Assembly: GCF_029873635.1 (NCBI RefSeq) | Contig: NC_080417.1 | Coordinates: 32,724,214-32,788,213 of the forward strand | Source of the DNA: Malania oleifera | Lineage: Eukaryota > Streptophyta > Magnoliopsida > Santalales > Ximeniaceae | Direction of reading: 5' to 3' | Length of the DNA: 64,000 nucleotides | Shown here: piece by piece, positions 1 to 10,969 of the stretch | How positions within the stretch are numbered: position 1 is the first letter of the stretch | How the letters are laid out: the number at the start of each line of letters is the position of its first letter | Notes under the pieces: generated by a model | Told to the model about the DNA's origin: nothing | Databases searched by the model: none | Seen by the model: the letters and a program-made list of their open reading frames with translations, nothing else | Program-made: the position numbers and the translations under genes

Positions 1-1418
1 CTTTCTCATATACTGTAGAGGATAAGGATCGAAGGACTTCTATCATTCTTTCATTCTTACTTTCTAATTCTTTGATTTTCAAGTCTTTTTCCTTTTCATC
101 AAGATTTTTGTATTCTAATTCTTTTTTCATAGATTGATTCTTAATTTCTATTTTCTTGATTCTAGAATCCTTTTCTCTTTTTGCAGCCTTAAGGGTTTCT
201 ATCTCTTTCATTATGCCTTCATTCATATATTTTTAATGAAGTATTTTGTTTAGTTACTTTAATCAACATCTTATGAACTTTGAATAAATCATTTTGAAGT
301 TCTTCATATGATGGCATGCTTTCATCATCATATTCATCACAACAAGAATTATTTGAAGAATTAGATGAGGAACTTTCCTCATTGTCCCAAGCCATAAAGT
401 GTGTATAAGCAACCTCTTGGTCATTTGATTCATTTTCTAAACTACTTGTACTCATCGTGTCCCAAGTAGTGGCTTTCATGGCCTTTTTCTTTTTCTTCTT
501 AGCCTCTTTCTTTAGTAGTTGTGGACATTCTAGTTTTATATGTCCAACTTTATTGCAATTGTAGCACATAGGAGTTTTATTCTTTGATTTCTTGCTAACT
601 TTTTCTTCTGATTCAGATTTTTTATTTCTTCTTTTGAATTTGTTTCTTCTTCTTAGTATTCTTGCTAACTTTTTAGATATGAAGGCTACTTAATCTTCAT
701 CCATTTCTTCTTCTCTACTTTGAAGGCTATTGAATCTTGGCTTTTGGCTTTCCCATTCTTTTCATTCATAGCCATTTCATATGTAAGTAGAGAACCTATA
801 AGTTCATCTAAGGAAGTGGTTTTCATATTTTTTTCCTTCCGTTATAGTAGTGGCTTTTGGTTCCCATTTAAGTGGCAGTCCTCTAAGAATTTTTCTTATC
901 ATCTCATAAGTAGTGTAGGTTTTTCCTAGTGCATTTAGGGAATTGATTATATGAGTGAACCTAGTAAACATATTAGTTATAGATTCATCCGGATTTATTT
1001 TAAAAGTTTCATATTTACTTGTAAGCATATCGATCCTATAATCCCTCACATCTATGGTGCCTTCGTAAGTGACTTCAAGCTTGTCCCTTATTTTCTAAGT
1101 TGATTTACAAGCCATTACTCTATTAAACTCATTAGCATCTAAAGCACAACATAGAGCACTCATAGCACTAGAATTTACTTGCAGCATCTTATAGTCTAAG
1201 TCTTTCATATCAATTTTCTCCTTAGGGATTTGTTTTCCATCAACTATCTTAGTGGTAATTTGGTCATCTTCCATAACAACTTCCCACGCTTTCCAATCCA
1301 TAGTTTGGAGATATATTTGCATTCTCTTTTTCCGGAAAGTATAGTTATGCCCACAAAAGATTGGAGGCCTAGTTGAAGATTGTCCCTCTCCAAAGGGAGC
1401 TACACCTGAGTTAGCCAT
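1..1418 (-). pseudogene. copia gag (capsid and zinc knuckle), degenerate
   Basis: Gag would form the virus-like particle that packages element RNA in the cytoplasm. The start at 1418 gives MANSGVAPFGEG, the typical beginning of this gag class. A UBN2-like capsid follows (motif RKILRGLPLKWE within 804-1049). A CX2CX4HX4C knuckle, CYNCNKVGHIKLEC, lies at about 525-566, in a segment rich in Lys, Ser and Glu. The frame is the same in 1418-1095, 1049-804 and 569-219, but an in-frame TAG at 1095-1097 and further stops at about 800 and 218 break it. From 1 to 218 I see only the weak continuation of this region, with no intact frame. It is a decayed copy with no intact product. Confidence 0.85.
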
Positions 1419-1462
1419 TACGATCTTTTTATAGCTACTAATTAAGATTTTCTATAACCCCG

Positions 1463-1474
1463 CTCTAATACCAA
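1463..1474 (-). other. primer-binding site (initiator tRNA-Met type)
   Basis: The minus strand reads TGGTATTAGAGC, one mismatch from TGGTATCAGAGC, which pairs with the 3' end of plant initiator tRNA-Met. It lies directly inside the LTR, as expected for priming minus-strand DNA. Confidence 0.85.
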
Positions 1475-3533
1475 TCGAAATTAGGAATAGCTTCCCAAGA
1501 GCCCGTGAATTGGCTTTTAAAAATTTCTTTTTAAAGTCCTTAACTTCTTTTAATATTTAACCAATTCTTTGACTTGTTTATCTATTTTTTTGATCAAACA
1601 AGAACTTGGTTTCTTTTAAACAATCAACAAGACAACTAATAAAACATTCAATCTTCAACCATACAAATAACTAAACCAGTCAAACCAATCAACCACAATG
1701 CTTAAACCAACAATCAATTTGTTTGCCAAATATACGTTTACTGCAACACTATAAGATTCAAGATTTAGATCTCTTGGAATATAAACGCTATCTGCTTAAT
1801 CTCAAGTTTTATACCATTCAATCACAATCAATATAATATTTGTAACTTTCAGCTTTTAATGCTTTCAGCCCTGTGGTGAATATAAGTTTGAACAAATCCC
1901 TGTATATATGAAATTTCTTCTTCAATATGATGTTCAATATAAAATTCAATTACTCTTTCCAAACTTCAGAATTCAAATAAACTCTTAAATTAATTTATCT
2001 TTGGGATGTTTAATCAAGTAACGTACTCCCATATGGTTTCGGAAAAATATGATTTAAACAACGTACTCCCTTTCGGTTTCCGCAACCCCAAATCAAAATT
2101 AAACCTCAAGTTTGTTTGCTTTCCAAATATCAGTAGGTTGTATGATTTTCAGATTTAAACTATCCATGCAATTAAAATATGTACTAAAAATAAAGAGTAA
2201 GGGAAAGAGAGAGTGAGACAGAGATTTTTACGAGGTACGGCTTATACCCAGCCTACATCCTCGCCTTTGGCAAACCACCAAAGGATTCACTAAACCTATT
2301 CCTTTAATGGGAGGAACAAACCTTTACAACACTCATTGGTTAAGGATAGAGCCCGCCTTCTCCAAATAATATTCCCTTGTCCGGTCACTCCTTACATAGG
2401 CTAGAGCCCGCCTCTCTAAGCAATATCCCCTTGCTTAGTCAATGATCCAAACAACCCTTGAAATAGTCAATCTACAAGATAAAGATCAAATAGATGTGTA
2501 CAAAGAACTTGCTCCTCAAAGAACTGGTTAGTACAACAATTACAGCACAACTAATATACTTCAAATTCAAAATATCAAAAGAATGAAGTAAGAAGCTCAA
2601 TATAAATATCACCTACTTCTCTTTGATGATGATCAAGAACTTAAATCAAATACTTCAGAAAATTTGTAAAAGCTTAGAGATTTCTCAAAAATTTCGCAGC
2701 AATTCAGAGCTTTAAAACAAATAGCAAGAAGCTTTCAGTGAAAGAGATCTTGAAGGAATTTTCAATGTTTGGTTGATTTGTTTCTCATAGACCATATATA
2801 TATAGGCTTCAAAAACACTTTCATTCGTGCTCCCCAAGTTTACTTGGAGTGCCCCCAAAGTTTCCAAAAATATTAGGGCGCAAGTGAATTTTATTTGAAA
2901 AAAAAAGTTTAAAAAATCTGCTTGTTGTCGTACTTCGATTGCCTGAAGTGCAACCTCAGTAGCCTGAGGTACGTTCAGAAGCCTGAAGACACAGGATCAG
3001 GCACCTGAAGGTACACTGCCTGTTTGATTTTCTTCAGTAAAAATCTTCGATTGCTTGAGGATTTAACCTCAGTCTCCTGGGTAGTACAAAACAACTTTCC
3101 TTCTTTCTTTTTCAAAGACATTTGGTTTCTTTACTTTCTTACTTTTGAAAAACATTTTCTGGAGTATTAAAATAAAGTCTTTTAAGTCTATATTTATCCC
3201 CTAATGAGCTTCAATTCATTCACAATGACATTTTTAACTTTGAAGTGCTTACATGAAGATTTCTTAACAATATGAACAGTTCTTGTTCTTTGAAACTTCA
3301 TGATCATCTTGGAGCTTTAGATTCATTTCATCTTCAGATGTCTTCGTGCTTCCCGGTTTGATCACTTCTTGACACACCATACACCTTTAAGCTTGATAGT
3401 GATCTTTTGAAGCTTTGTTGAGTTTGGCTTTTTCAGATTCCTGAAAACATCATTACTTGAACATATAATGTGATTAACATTTTCTTCATTTGTTATCATC
3501 AAAACAAGAGGTGAAAGCCTTGTTAGGCTAACA
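1475..3533 (-). repeat. 5' LTR of element 1 (SIRE-like, about 2.06 kb)
   Basis: On the minus strand it starts TGTTAGCC at 3533, matching the TGTTGAC starts of the other copia LTRs here. The inner edge at 1475 aligns with the edge of the LTR at 28641, but the usual CA terminus is mutated (plus strand TCGAAATTAGG against TGTTAATTTAGG). A block near 2225-2340 resembling 2 kb away copia LTRs (compare 28905-29040) is the probable R/U5 region. I see no gene in it. Confidence 0.85.
2793..3081 (-). promoter_or_regulatory. LTR promoter: TATA box and phased palindromes
   Basis: A TATA-like run (minus strand CCTATATATATATGG) lies at 2793-2805. Upstream on the minus strand are short inverted repeats such as CCTCAGTAGCCTGAGG (2954) and CTTCGATTGCCTGAAG (2933). 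Site starts are near 2933, 2954, 2974, 2995, 3045 and 3066, so the spacing is 21, 20, 21, 50 and 21 bases. The word differs from the TCGTCGACGA word of other LTRs here, but the spacing is similar. A regulatory role is inferred from the position. Confidence 0.6.
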
Positions 3534-3804
3534 GACCTATTTGTATACTAGCCTTCATTGATGAGCCATGCCACTTCGTCGATGAGGTCAAGTAGGAAGT
3601 TCGTGGACGAATGCTCACTCCTCATCAACGAAATTTAGAACTATGACATATCCTCTCCGTATCTTCTCTTCGACGAGACATGTCCCCATCGACGAGCCCC
3701 TTATGTGTGCTCGTCGACGAATTCCCTGTGTTCATCGACGAGACCCTATATAATTTCCTTCCTAAATTCCTTCTTTCATTATTTAAATACCATAAGTCAC
3801 TACA
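3534..3804 (-). repeat. 3' LTR fragment of element 2 (U3 part)
   Basis: It matches the U3 end of the 5' LTR (10690-10969): the same TCGTCGACGA-type sites, the same word order and the same terminus (plus strand GTCACTACA). The rest of the LTR is displaced beyond the window by the insertion of element 1. Confidence 0.9.
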
Positions 3805-3814
3805 TTCTCCCCTC
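3805..3814 (-). other. polypurine tract of element 2
   Basis: The minus strand reads GAGGGGAGAA immediately before the 3' LTR, the expected primer for plus-strand DNA synthesis. The same sequence precedes the 3' LTRs of elements 3, 6 and 7. Confidence 0.85.
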
Positions 3815-4041
3815 TTTATAAAATTTCGTCCTCGAAATTTGCTATTCATATGATTCATCATCCCTTAAAGGCAAAACGGTCTACTTATTTTATTACTTGC
3901 CCTCACTTATGGCGGAGGAATACCGTGGTTATATTCCAAGTCCTTAGAAATTACATATATAAAATAATATTCTCCCAAAACTAGAAGACTACTTATTAAC
4001 TGAACCACTACATGTACGTGCAAAAGAAACATTACCTACTA

Positions 4042-4945
4042 TTACACTTTCCTAAATAATTGTGGATATCTCTGCCTTATCTATTCCTCGAGTTTTCAAG
4101 AAACTTCTTCTATTGCATGATTTCTCCACAAGACTTTCATTAGAGGAATCTTCTTATTACAAAATTCTTGTTCCTTCCTATCAAGAATTTGTACTAGCAC
4201 CTCCTCATAAACTAGTGAATTACTGAGCTCTAATTCACCATAACTGATCACGTGAGAAGGTTCTGGAACGTATTTCCTCAACATGGAAACATGGAATACA
4301 TCGTGAATCCTGGACAACACAAGTGGCAAAGCTAGCCTGTAGGCAACCGACCCCACTCTCTCTAGAATCTCGAACGGTCCAATGAACCTAGGTCTAAGTT
4401 TACCTTTCTTCCCAAATCGCATAACCCCTTTTAACGGAGCTATTTTCAAAAATACATGATTACCAACATCAAACTCCAATTTTTTGCTATGGATATCAGT
4501 GTAACTCTTCTGTCGGCTCTGGGATGCACTGATACTATTTCTGATAAGCCGGACCTTATCATACGCTTATTGTACCAACTCTGGCCCTACTACTCTCCAT
4601 TCACCCATCTTATCTTAGTATAAAGGAGAACGACATCTCCTACCATAAAGCGCCTTAAACGGTGCCATGCCAATGCTGGCTTGATAACAGTTATTATATA
4701 CAAATTCTACTAGCGGCATAAACTGAGTCCAACTACCCCTAAAATCTAGCACGCACACTCAAAGCATATCTTCTAATATCTAAATTGTCTTCTCAGTCTA
4801 CCCGCCTGACTAAGGATGGAATGTTGTACTAAAAGATAACTGAGACCCTAGAACCTCCTGCAAGCTCCTCCAAAATTGTGACGTGAAATGTGGGTCTCTG
4901 TCTGACACTATAGACACTGGCACATCGTGAGAACGGACTATCCCC

Positions 4946-4985
<40 letters not shown>

Positions 4986-5391
4986 TCAGTCTGTCCATGG
5001 AGTAGCTAATCTTGATGGGAAAGAAATGGGTGGTCTTGGTCAAACGATCCACAATCACCTAAATTGCATTCTAGCCACGCAACACCGACGGCAGCCTTGA
5101 AATAAAATTCATAGACATATGATCTCATTTTCACTCTAGGATAAAATGTGGCTGCAACTGGCCTGCTGGTCTTTAGTGCTCAGCTTTTATCTACTGACAC
5201 GTCAGACACTGGGCTACATATTCATCAATTTCTTTCTTCATGCCACTCCACCAATAAGACTCTTGTATATCTCTATACATCTTCGTATTGTCGAAATGAA
5301 CTGTGTACAAAGATATGTGAGCCTCCTCTAAAATGGTCTTCTTGATGTCAGTATCGGCAGGAACACATAATCTGGAACGGAATTGCAACAC
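4042..5391 (-). pseudogene. integrase with chromodomain-like C terminus, broken
   Basis: Integrase would insert the cDNA into nuclear DNA. From N to C: the zinc-binding part with CLTC (5191-5391), the core with [15 protein letters not shown] and [12 protein letters not shown] (4810-5058), then the C-terminal domain with [14 protein letters not shown] (4096-4479). The last part carries KVLWRNHAIEE, the chromodomain-like tail of Tekay/Del elements, and the frame would end near 4042. Stops separate the pieces. Odd: a run of 16 AT units (4949-4980) sits inside the core and reads as alternating Ile and Tyr without breaking the local frame. No intact product is possible. Confidence 0.88.
4949..4980. 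repeat. (AT)16 microsatellite inside integrase core
   Basis: Sixteen AT units interrupt the segment that in elements 6 and 7 reads EIYIQEIV or a close variant. On the minus strand it gives a run of alternating I and Y. It probably grew by slippage from the short ATATAT present in the normal codons. Confidence 0.9.
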
Positions 5392-7021
5392 TCTGTCATC
5401 TGCAATATAGAATTCCTCCCTCTAACCATTTCGCACTCTAACTAATACCTCTGCTAATTATGGATCGTCTTTTTGAGAAACTTTAATCCTTTCCTGTAGA
5501 GTAGGCTGCATCACTAAACTAGAAATACAAGCCTGAGAGCCACTCTCAACCAACTCTATACCGAATCTTTCCATATCTATCATAGTCAGATGCTGAATAA
5601 CCATAGCTGCCAACGCTGGTCCCATAGACTTCTTGCTCAAAGCATTATTTACCACGTTCACCTTCCCTAGGTGGTAACTGATAGTGCAGTCAAAATCTTT
5701 AATAAGCTCCAACCACCTTCTGCGCCACATATTCAGTTCCTTCTAAGTGAAAAAGTACTTTAAACTCTTATGGTCAGAGAAGATTTCGTACTGTTCACCG
5801 TACAGGTAATGCCTCTTAATTTTAAATGCATGTACTACTACAACCAATTCAAGATCATGGGTAGGGTACTTCTTTTCATACTCTTTCAATTTCATGGAAG
5901 CATACGCTACCACTTTGTCATGCTACATTAGTACACAACCAAGTCCCTTTAAGGACACATCACTAAAGATAACATAACTATTACCCCCTGACAAGATGAT
6001 TAATACTAGTGTCATGACAAGCCTTTGCTTCAATTCTTGAAAACTCTGCTCACAACTGTCGTCCCACTCAAACCTGACATTCTTCCTAGTCAGTCATGTT
6101 AGAGGTCCTGATAGTGCTGAGAATCCCTCAACGAAACGACAGTAATACCCAACTAACCCTAAGAAACTCCTAATCTCCTGGACATTCTTTGGTCCAGCCT
6201 AATTCACTACTGCCTCAATTTTACTAGGATCCACAGAAATTTCATCCCCTGATATGACGTGCTCTAAAAACGCAACTTTCTCGAACCAAAATTCACACTT
6301 ACTAAACTTAGCGTACAACTTCTTTTATCGAAGCATCTGTAGAACCTACCTCAAATGCATCTCATGCTCCTCATAGCTCCTCGAATAAACCAGTACATCA
6401 TAAATAAATAAAAACAACAACAAACTGGTCTAAATATTGGTGAAAAATTCTATTCTTTAAATCCATAAATACCGCAGGAGCATTCGTCAGACCAAACGGC
6501 ATAACGAGGAATTCATAATGCCCATATCTGGGCCTAAAGGCTATCTTCAATACATCCTCTGCTTTCACTTTCACCTGATGATAGCCTGATTTGAGGTTAA
6601 TCTTAGAATACACTCGTGTACCCTGGAGCTAGTCAAACAAATCATCTATACGGGGTAGAGGATACTTGCTCTTAATTGTCATTTTATTAATCTCCCTATA
6701 ATCTATACAAATCCTTGTAGTCTCGTCCTTCTTCTTCACAAATAGAACTGGAGCTCCCCATGGGGATACACTGGGTCGTATAAAACCCTAATCAAGAAAA
6801 TATTGCAACTGATTCTTCAATTCTGCCAACTCTACTGGTGCCATTCGGTAAGGTACTTTAGAAATCGGCATTGTACCTTGAAGCAAATCAATTAGAAAAT
6901 CTACCTCATGATCAAGTGGCAAGCTTGGTAACTCATCTGGAAAAACATCCGTAAACTCATTTACTACTGGCGTACTAGTGAGTTTCGATTCATTCCCTAA
7001 CCTTTCCTTCATAAAGGCCAC
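5392..7021 (-). pseudogene. reverse transcriptase and RNase H, broken
   Basis: This would copy element RNA into DNA and remove the RNA strand. Recognisable from N to C: the linker with PLDHEVDFLIDL and PYRMAPVELAELK (6788-7021), the RT palm with [13 protein letters not shown] and [12 protein letters not shown] (6398-6613), the FVVVFI strand just before the catalytic DD, and the end of RNase H with the ELIKDFDCTISYH linker (5458-5730). The track beyond FVVVFI is disturbed near 6400 by an inserted AATA-type run, which removes the expected IDD in that frame. Stops are frequent between 5730 and 6398. Confidence 0.85.
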
Positions 7022-7589
7022 GAATCCCTGACAACCACTTAGCAGCAGTCTCCTCGCCTGAATAGCTGAAACTGAATAAGGCGGGGATGGATTGCACTTG
7101 TGATCCTACAAACCTGAATTCTACTCTTCATGGAGGTCTGAATATCACTTCTCGTGCATGGCAATCTATACTGGCAAAATTAACTACTAGCCAATCCATA
7201 CCAAATATTACATCAAACCTATGCATGTCCAGCACTATTAAATCAGCAGATAAAATTTTTTCCTGAATATCAACTGAACAACCCTGGAGCACTCTACTAA
7301 ACCTCGCTACTGACCTGGTCAGTGTAGATACTAACAGTTCAGTGTCTTGGAGCACTCTACTACACCTCGCTACTGACCTGGTCAGTGTAGATACTAACAA
7401 TTCAGTGTCTAACAACTGTGTTTCTACCCTACATAGTCTAGTGCACTCTAGAGATACAAACGAGTGTGTGACTTTTGAATCAAATAATACAATAGCTTTA
7501 AAGGAAAGCATGCTAACCATACTTGTCACCACGTCGCCGGCTGTCTCAGCATCACCTGGTGGCAAAGCAAAAACTCTAGTTGGAGCCAT
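7022..7589 (-). pseudogene. aspartic protease with internal 63-bp duplication
   Basis: Retropepsin would cut the Gag-Pol precursor. The segment opens with MAPTRVFALPPGDAE at 7589. The active-site motif reads LFDSKVTHSF where the family has DSGATHSF: the catalytic Asp is kept but Gly and Ala are replaced. The later motif FDVIFGMDWL is present. Residues DTELLVSTLTRSVARCSRVL occur twice in tandem, matching a 63-bp direct duplication at 7285-7347 and 7348-7410. The duplication keeps the frame. It lies between the active-site loop and the flap-side strands, so activity is unlikely. Confidence 0.85.
7285..7410 (-). repeat. tandem duplication, 2 x 63 bp, in protease
   Basis: The blocks starting TGGAGCACTCTACTA (7285) and TGGAGCACTCTACTA (7348) are almost identical over 63 bases. 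Elements 3, 6 and 7 have a single copy at this place, so the duplication is private to this copy. Confidence 0.92.
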
Positions 7590-8541
7590 ATTTCTTTGTT
7601 GGCCTCCACATGGCGCCTAATAGCCTCCTCGATATGGTTTGTGAGCAGGAGCAATATTTGGTGGTAAAGGGCAGTCTCGCACCAAATGTCCCTATCTACC
7701 GCAGCGATATCAGACAGCTCGTCCCACTCAACACTCTCCCCAGCGTCTCCTCTCATAAGCCTAACAGATAGGAGGATTCTGCACCATCTGCACCACACGA
7801 CCTCTAGTTTCCTACCTCTGTCCTCTGCCATAGTTTCCTCTCCTCCACTAACCCTACCTATGACCCTACTGGTAGCCTGAAGATGCAAATATCTTCTTCT
7901 GTCCCTGTTCCTCTGCATCCATATGCTTACCAACCTCTACCAAGGCTACTCTTTCAAATTGTCTCACCTTCTTTATCTCATTAGGAACAATATACGGAGT
8001 GAAACAAGAGAGCTATATAAACCGCGCCGCGTACTGCTAGACTGAAAGCTGTCACTGCTTCAGACTTAGGAACTCTTCCACTTTAGCCTCCGTGACAGTA
8101 GCTGGAAAATATCTGTCAAAGAATAATTCTTTAAATTGGTCCCATGCCATCACTATCGGCATCATCCTCTGCTACTGCAAAAGTCTCACAGTAGTCCACC
8201 ACTCTTGGCCTCCCCTGTCAGTTTATAGGTGGCGAAGAGGACCCTCTTCCTCCGTACACTGTAGCACCGCCAATACTTTCTCAATCTCATGCATCCAATT
8301 CTCAGCAGCTGCTAGATCAACTCCTCTTGAAAAATGTCGGTGGATTCATCTTGGTAAACTTCTCTATAGTGCACCCATGGCCTGTAGACGAACCTCCCTG
8401 CTCTTTGGAGCTTTTAACGATCTCAGCCATAACTTGTTGAGCCACGGTGCATTGTACTGTATCAGAATTAGTCCCGTCTGCAATTGAGGGCTCTGCTCCA
8501 TCTCTGCCACTCGCATAGGCACTACCTCCTCCTGGATCCAT
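7590..8541 (-). pseudogene. Tekay gag (capsid and zinc knuckle), degenerate
   Basis: The N terminus at 8541 reads MDPGGGSAYASGRDGAEP, like MDPGSSG in element 7. It is followed by [13 protein letters not shown] and KFTKMNPPTF, the conserved start of this gag. The frame ends at 8317 and then passes through several stops. The nucleocapsid knuckle can still be read near 7665-7715 as YRCGR, a stop codon, then GHLVRDC. The longer frame at 7526-7933 is an out-of-frame shadow. The capsid middle (7950-8310) aligns in order with element 7 gag but is not open. Confidence 0.8.
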
Positions 8542-8829
8542 CTTGAAAAATAATAAACGTAACTTGGGAACCCTGTACTTATAACTTACATGCCTAACAT
8601 AGTTCCTTATCCTAACTTCTTCAACTCATTCCTAACTCTAGTCCTACATTTTAGGAACACAACCCGACAATAGTTTACTATGGTTTTCCTGAAATCGTCA
8701 CCCAAGGAAAATCACAGAAACCACTACGGAAGTCCTGCCTCTAGACTCTAGAACAAAACCTTAAATCATTTCCTATACTCTGGTATCGTTTCCGCTGCAC
8801 TCTAAAGTCTATAGAACCTAGCAACCTAG

Positions 8830-8841
8830 GCTTTGACACCA
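8830..8841 (-). other. primer-binding site of element 2
   Basis: The minus strand reads TGGTGTCAAAGC, two changes from the Met-type site TGGTATCAGAGC. The leader between it and gag (8542-8829) has no ORF and is well conserved with the leaders of elements 3, 6 and 7. Confidence 0.8.
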
Positions 8842-9889
8842 AACTGTAATGACCTAATTATTTTACCTTTCGTGATAATAAAAACCGATATAAGAAATCT
8901 AGTAGATCATAATCAACCTGATTCGGTGGGTACCAGGGATATATCAGAAACACAACACGGAAGCCTAAGTAGTAGAAAACATAAAATAATATACATAAGA
9001 TATCACCATTCAACACAATACCAGAGTTACTACATCCATCGCATACATCCTAAAACAATCAAAACCAGTACTACGGTCGTCACCCAAAAATCCATCTGAC
9101 CCTAGCAAAAGACTTACCCTTTAGATAGGGTAGGACTAACGAACTCTAGCGCTGCGGAGCTTTATCCGCTCTGTTATCTAGGGCTCCTGAAATGTTTATA
9201 TAACTTGGGGTGAGATATCTCTCAGTAATGGAAAATAAACTAACACCAGTGTGTGGCAACATGAGTATTTCCATGTTATACATAAGACCATACATAAACG
9301 TATTCAGTGAAACTGTCTGTAACATATATGGGAAAACATATATAATCATAGCATGGCAGAACATACTAGATTTCCATAAGCATAATTCATCTTATATAAA
9401 AATAATACAAAAAAAAAAACCTGTAAGGTTAGCTGGCTGGTGTCATGTCTTACCCTCATATGACTAGGTTGTGTGGCCCGAAGGCGAGACCTGACAATAG
9501 CTGGCCAATCACTACCAAGTCAAAAGCAAAGTATGTAAGTACGATGGGTCCGCCAAACCTAGTCCGTACATAGGGGGCGCAAACACTACCATAAACCAAA
9601 TCGACTATCCATCCTCACGCTGCCCCGTACGACAACGATAACACTAATATCATAATTACTATGATCACATAGCTACGGTACTGTGCTCGTGTAAGCCTAA
9701 ACCAAGCCAACTAGATTCTGATAACATATAACATGTTTCAAATTGTGATACATTGCTTTTCTATAATAATAAATGTCAAATCAATATCATCATATCACAT
9801 TTCATAGCATAATATGAAAATCTTTGGCCCTTACACTGGCATTTTGTCTTTTTATTAATCACGGCCCGTACGCCGTATCACATATCAAA

Positions 9890-10094
9890 TAAAAGGCTCA
9901 GCCCGCACGACGTATCATATAAAAAGCTCGGCCCATACGCCAGCATATCATGTAAAAGGCTCGGCCCATACGCCGGCAGATCATGTAAGAACATCCTCGA
10001 CCCGTACACCGGTATATCATATAGAACTCTCGGCTCATATGCCGGTATACCTTATAAAACTCTCGGCTTGTACGCCGGTTTATCATAGTAAAAC
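9890..10094 (-). repeat. minisatellite in LTR, units of about 32 bp
   Basis: Six or so degenerate units share GGCCCATACGCCGGC-like cores followed by ATCATRTA. Related arrays occur at the same LTR position in element 6. The repetitive peptide that can be read here is a by-product. Confidence 0.85.
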
Positions 10095-10690
10095 TTTGTA
10101 TCATTTAACATTTTCCTAGAAAATAGTAATTTATATTAAATTCTACTCATGCCACACAAAAATGGGTATTACACATATTTAAAACATATCATCATTTATT
10201 GTAGTATTTCCCAAACATAATGCTAATATATATTTATTTTCCTAAAATTAAATGCTATATAACTATACATATATTTTCATAAAACAACTAGTTTAGTTTA
10301 TCCCCTTACTTCAATTCCTGAATAGCCCCTAAATATACCAGTCCTGCACCCGCAGGGTTCCCTGTTCAACACCTTGAAATCAACATCTCCCAAAACAGAA
10401 ATTCAGTATTTCTCAATGTACAACATTTCCTATAACTATGGAAAGACCAAATTTCAAATAAAAAGTCTTACCTTGAATTTGGGATGAATTTCAAGGTAGC
10501 CCCACTGATGATCCACTCCAATAGTTTTGTAAAGAACTTCCCTAAGAATGTTGTGCTGGCTTCAGATCGTCGAACCGGCGAAAATACGGCCTGAAATCTT
10601 AGAGAGAAGGGAGGAGGGACGAATTGAGGAGAGAGAGAGAGAGAGAGAGAGAAATTTTCGTAGGATTTTTGGCCAAAAAATGAAGGTTAG

Positions 10691-10897
10691 GCCTATTTAT
10701 ACACTAACCTTAGTCGACGAGCCACGTCACTTCGTCGACGAGGTCAAGTAGGAAGTTCATCGACGAATGCTCACTACTTGTCGACAAAATTCAGAACTAT
10801 GGCATATCCTCTCTATACCTTCTCATTGATGAGACATGTCCCTGTTGACGAGCCCCTTATGTGTGCTCGTCGATGAATTCCATGTGTTCATCGACGA
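10691..10897 (-). promoter_or_regulatory. LTR promoter with eight phased TCGTCGACGA-type sites
   Basis: A TATA box (minus strand TATAAATAGGC) lies at 10691-10702. Palindrome starts on the plus strand are 10711, 10732, 10757, 10778, 10823, 10842, 10867 and 10888. Read in element direction the spacing is 21, 25, 19, 45, 21, 25, 21. The site nearest the TATA box is about 9 bases from it. The role as a protein-binding array is inferred. Confidence 0.75.
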
Positions 10898-10969
10898 GAC
10901 CCTGTAAAACTTCCTTCTTAAATTCCTTCTTTCATTATTTAAATACCATAATTTCTCTGAGTCACTACA

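Larger units (their letters stand above)
1..3533 (-). mobile_element. SIRE-like Ty1/copia retrotransposon, 5' half (element 1)
   Basis: Read on the minus strand this is a 5' LTR (1475-3533), a primer-binding site (1463-1474) and the start of a copia-type gag. The rest of pol and the 3' LTR lie beyond the left window edge. Its outer LTR end abuts, at 3533/3534, sequence homologous to the middle of a Tekay LTR, so it inserted into the 3' LTR of element 2. The second copy of the target duplication cannot be seen. The SIRE assignment rests on the gag type (UBN2-like capsid and one CCHC knuckle), the roughly 2 kb LTR and the Met-type primer site. It is an inference at lineage level. Confidence 0.85.
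3534..10969 (-). mobile_element. Tekay-type Ty3/gypsy chromovirus (element 2)
   Basis: In minus-strand order: 5' LTR 8845-10969, primer site 8830-8841, gag 8541-7590, protease, RT, RNase H, integrase with a terminal chromodomain-like segment ending near 4042, a polypurine tract and the start of the 3' LTR. The 3' LTR is cut at 3534 by element 1. The domain order PR-RT-RH-IN identifies Ty3/gypsy. The C-terminal KVLWRNHAIEE motif and the roughly 2.1 kb LTRs fit the Tekay/Del lineage. Its outer end at 10969 abuts the leader of element 4, so it is nested in that element. Confidence 0.88.
8845..10969 (-). repeat. 5' LTR of element 2 (2125 bp)
   Basis: It is bounded by TGTAATGACC (plus strand, 8845) and GTCACTACA (10969). 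Inside, in element order: phased palindromes, TATA box, GA-rich tract (10624-10652), a minisatellite (about 9890-10094), a block shared by all Tekay LTRs here (TGGCCAATCACTACC-like and GTGTGGCCCGAAGGC near 9470-9520), and the TGAGATATCTCTCAGTAA block near 9210. No gene is present. The small ORFs come from repeats. Confidence 0.9.

Noticed and set aside
7526..7933. 135-codon minus-strand frame
   Set aside because: It is out of frame with the gag knuckle, which can be read in another frame of the same strand. Shadow frame.
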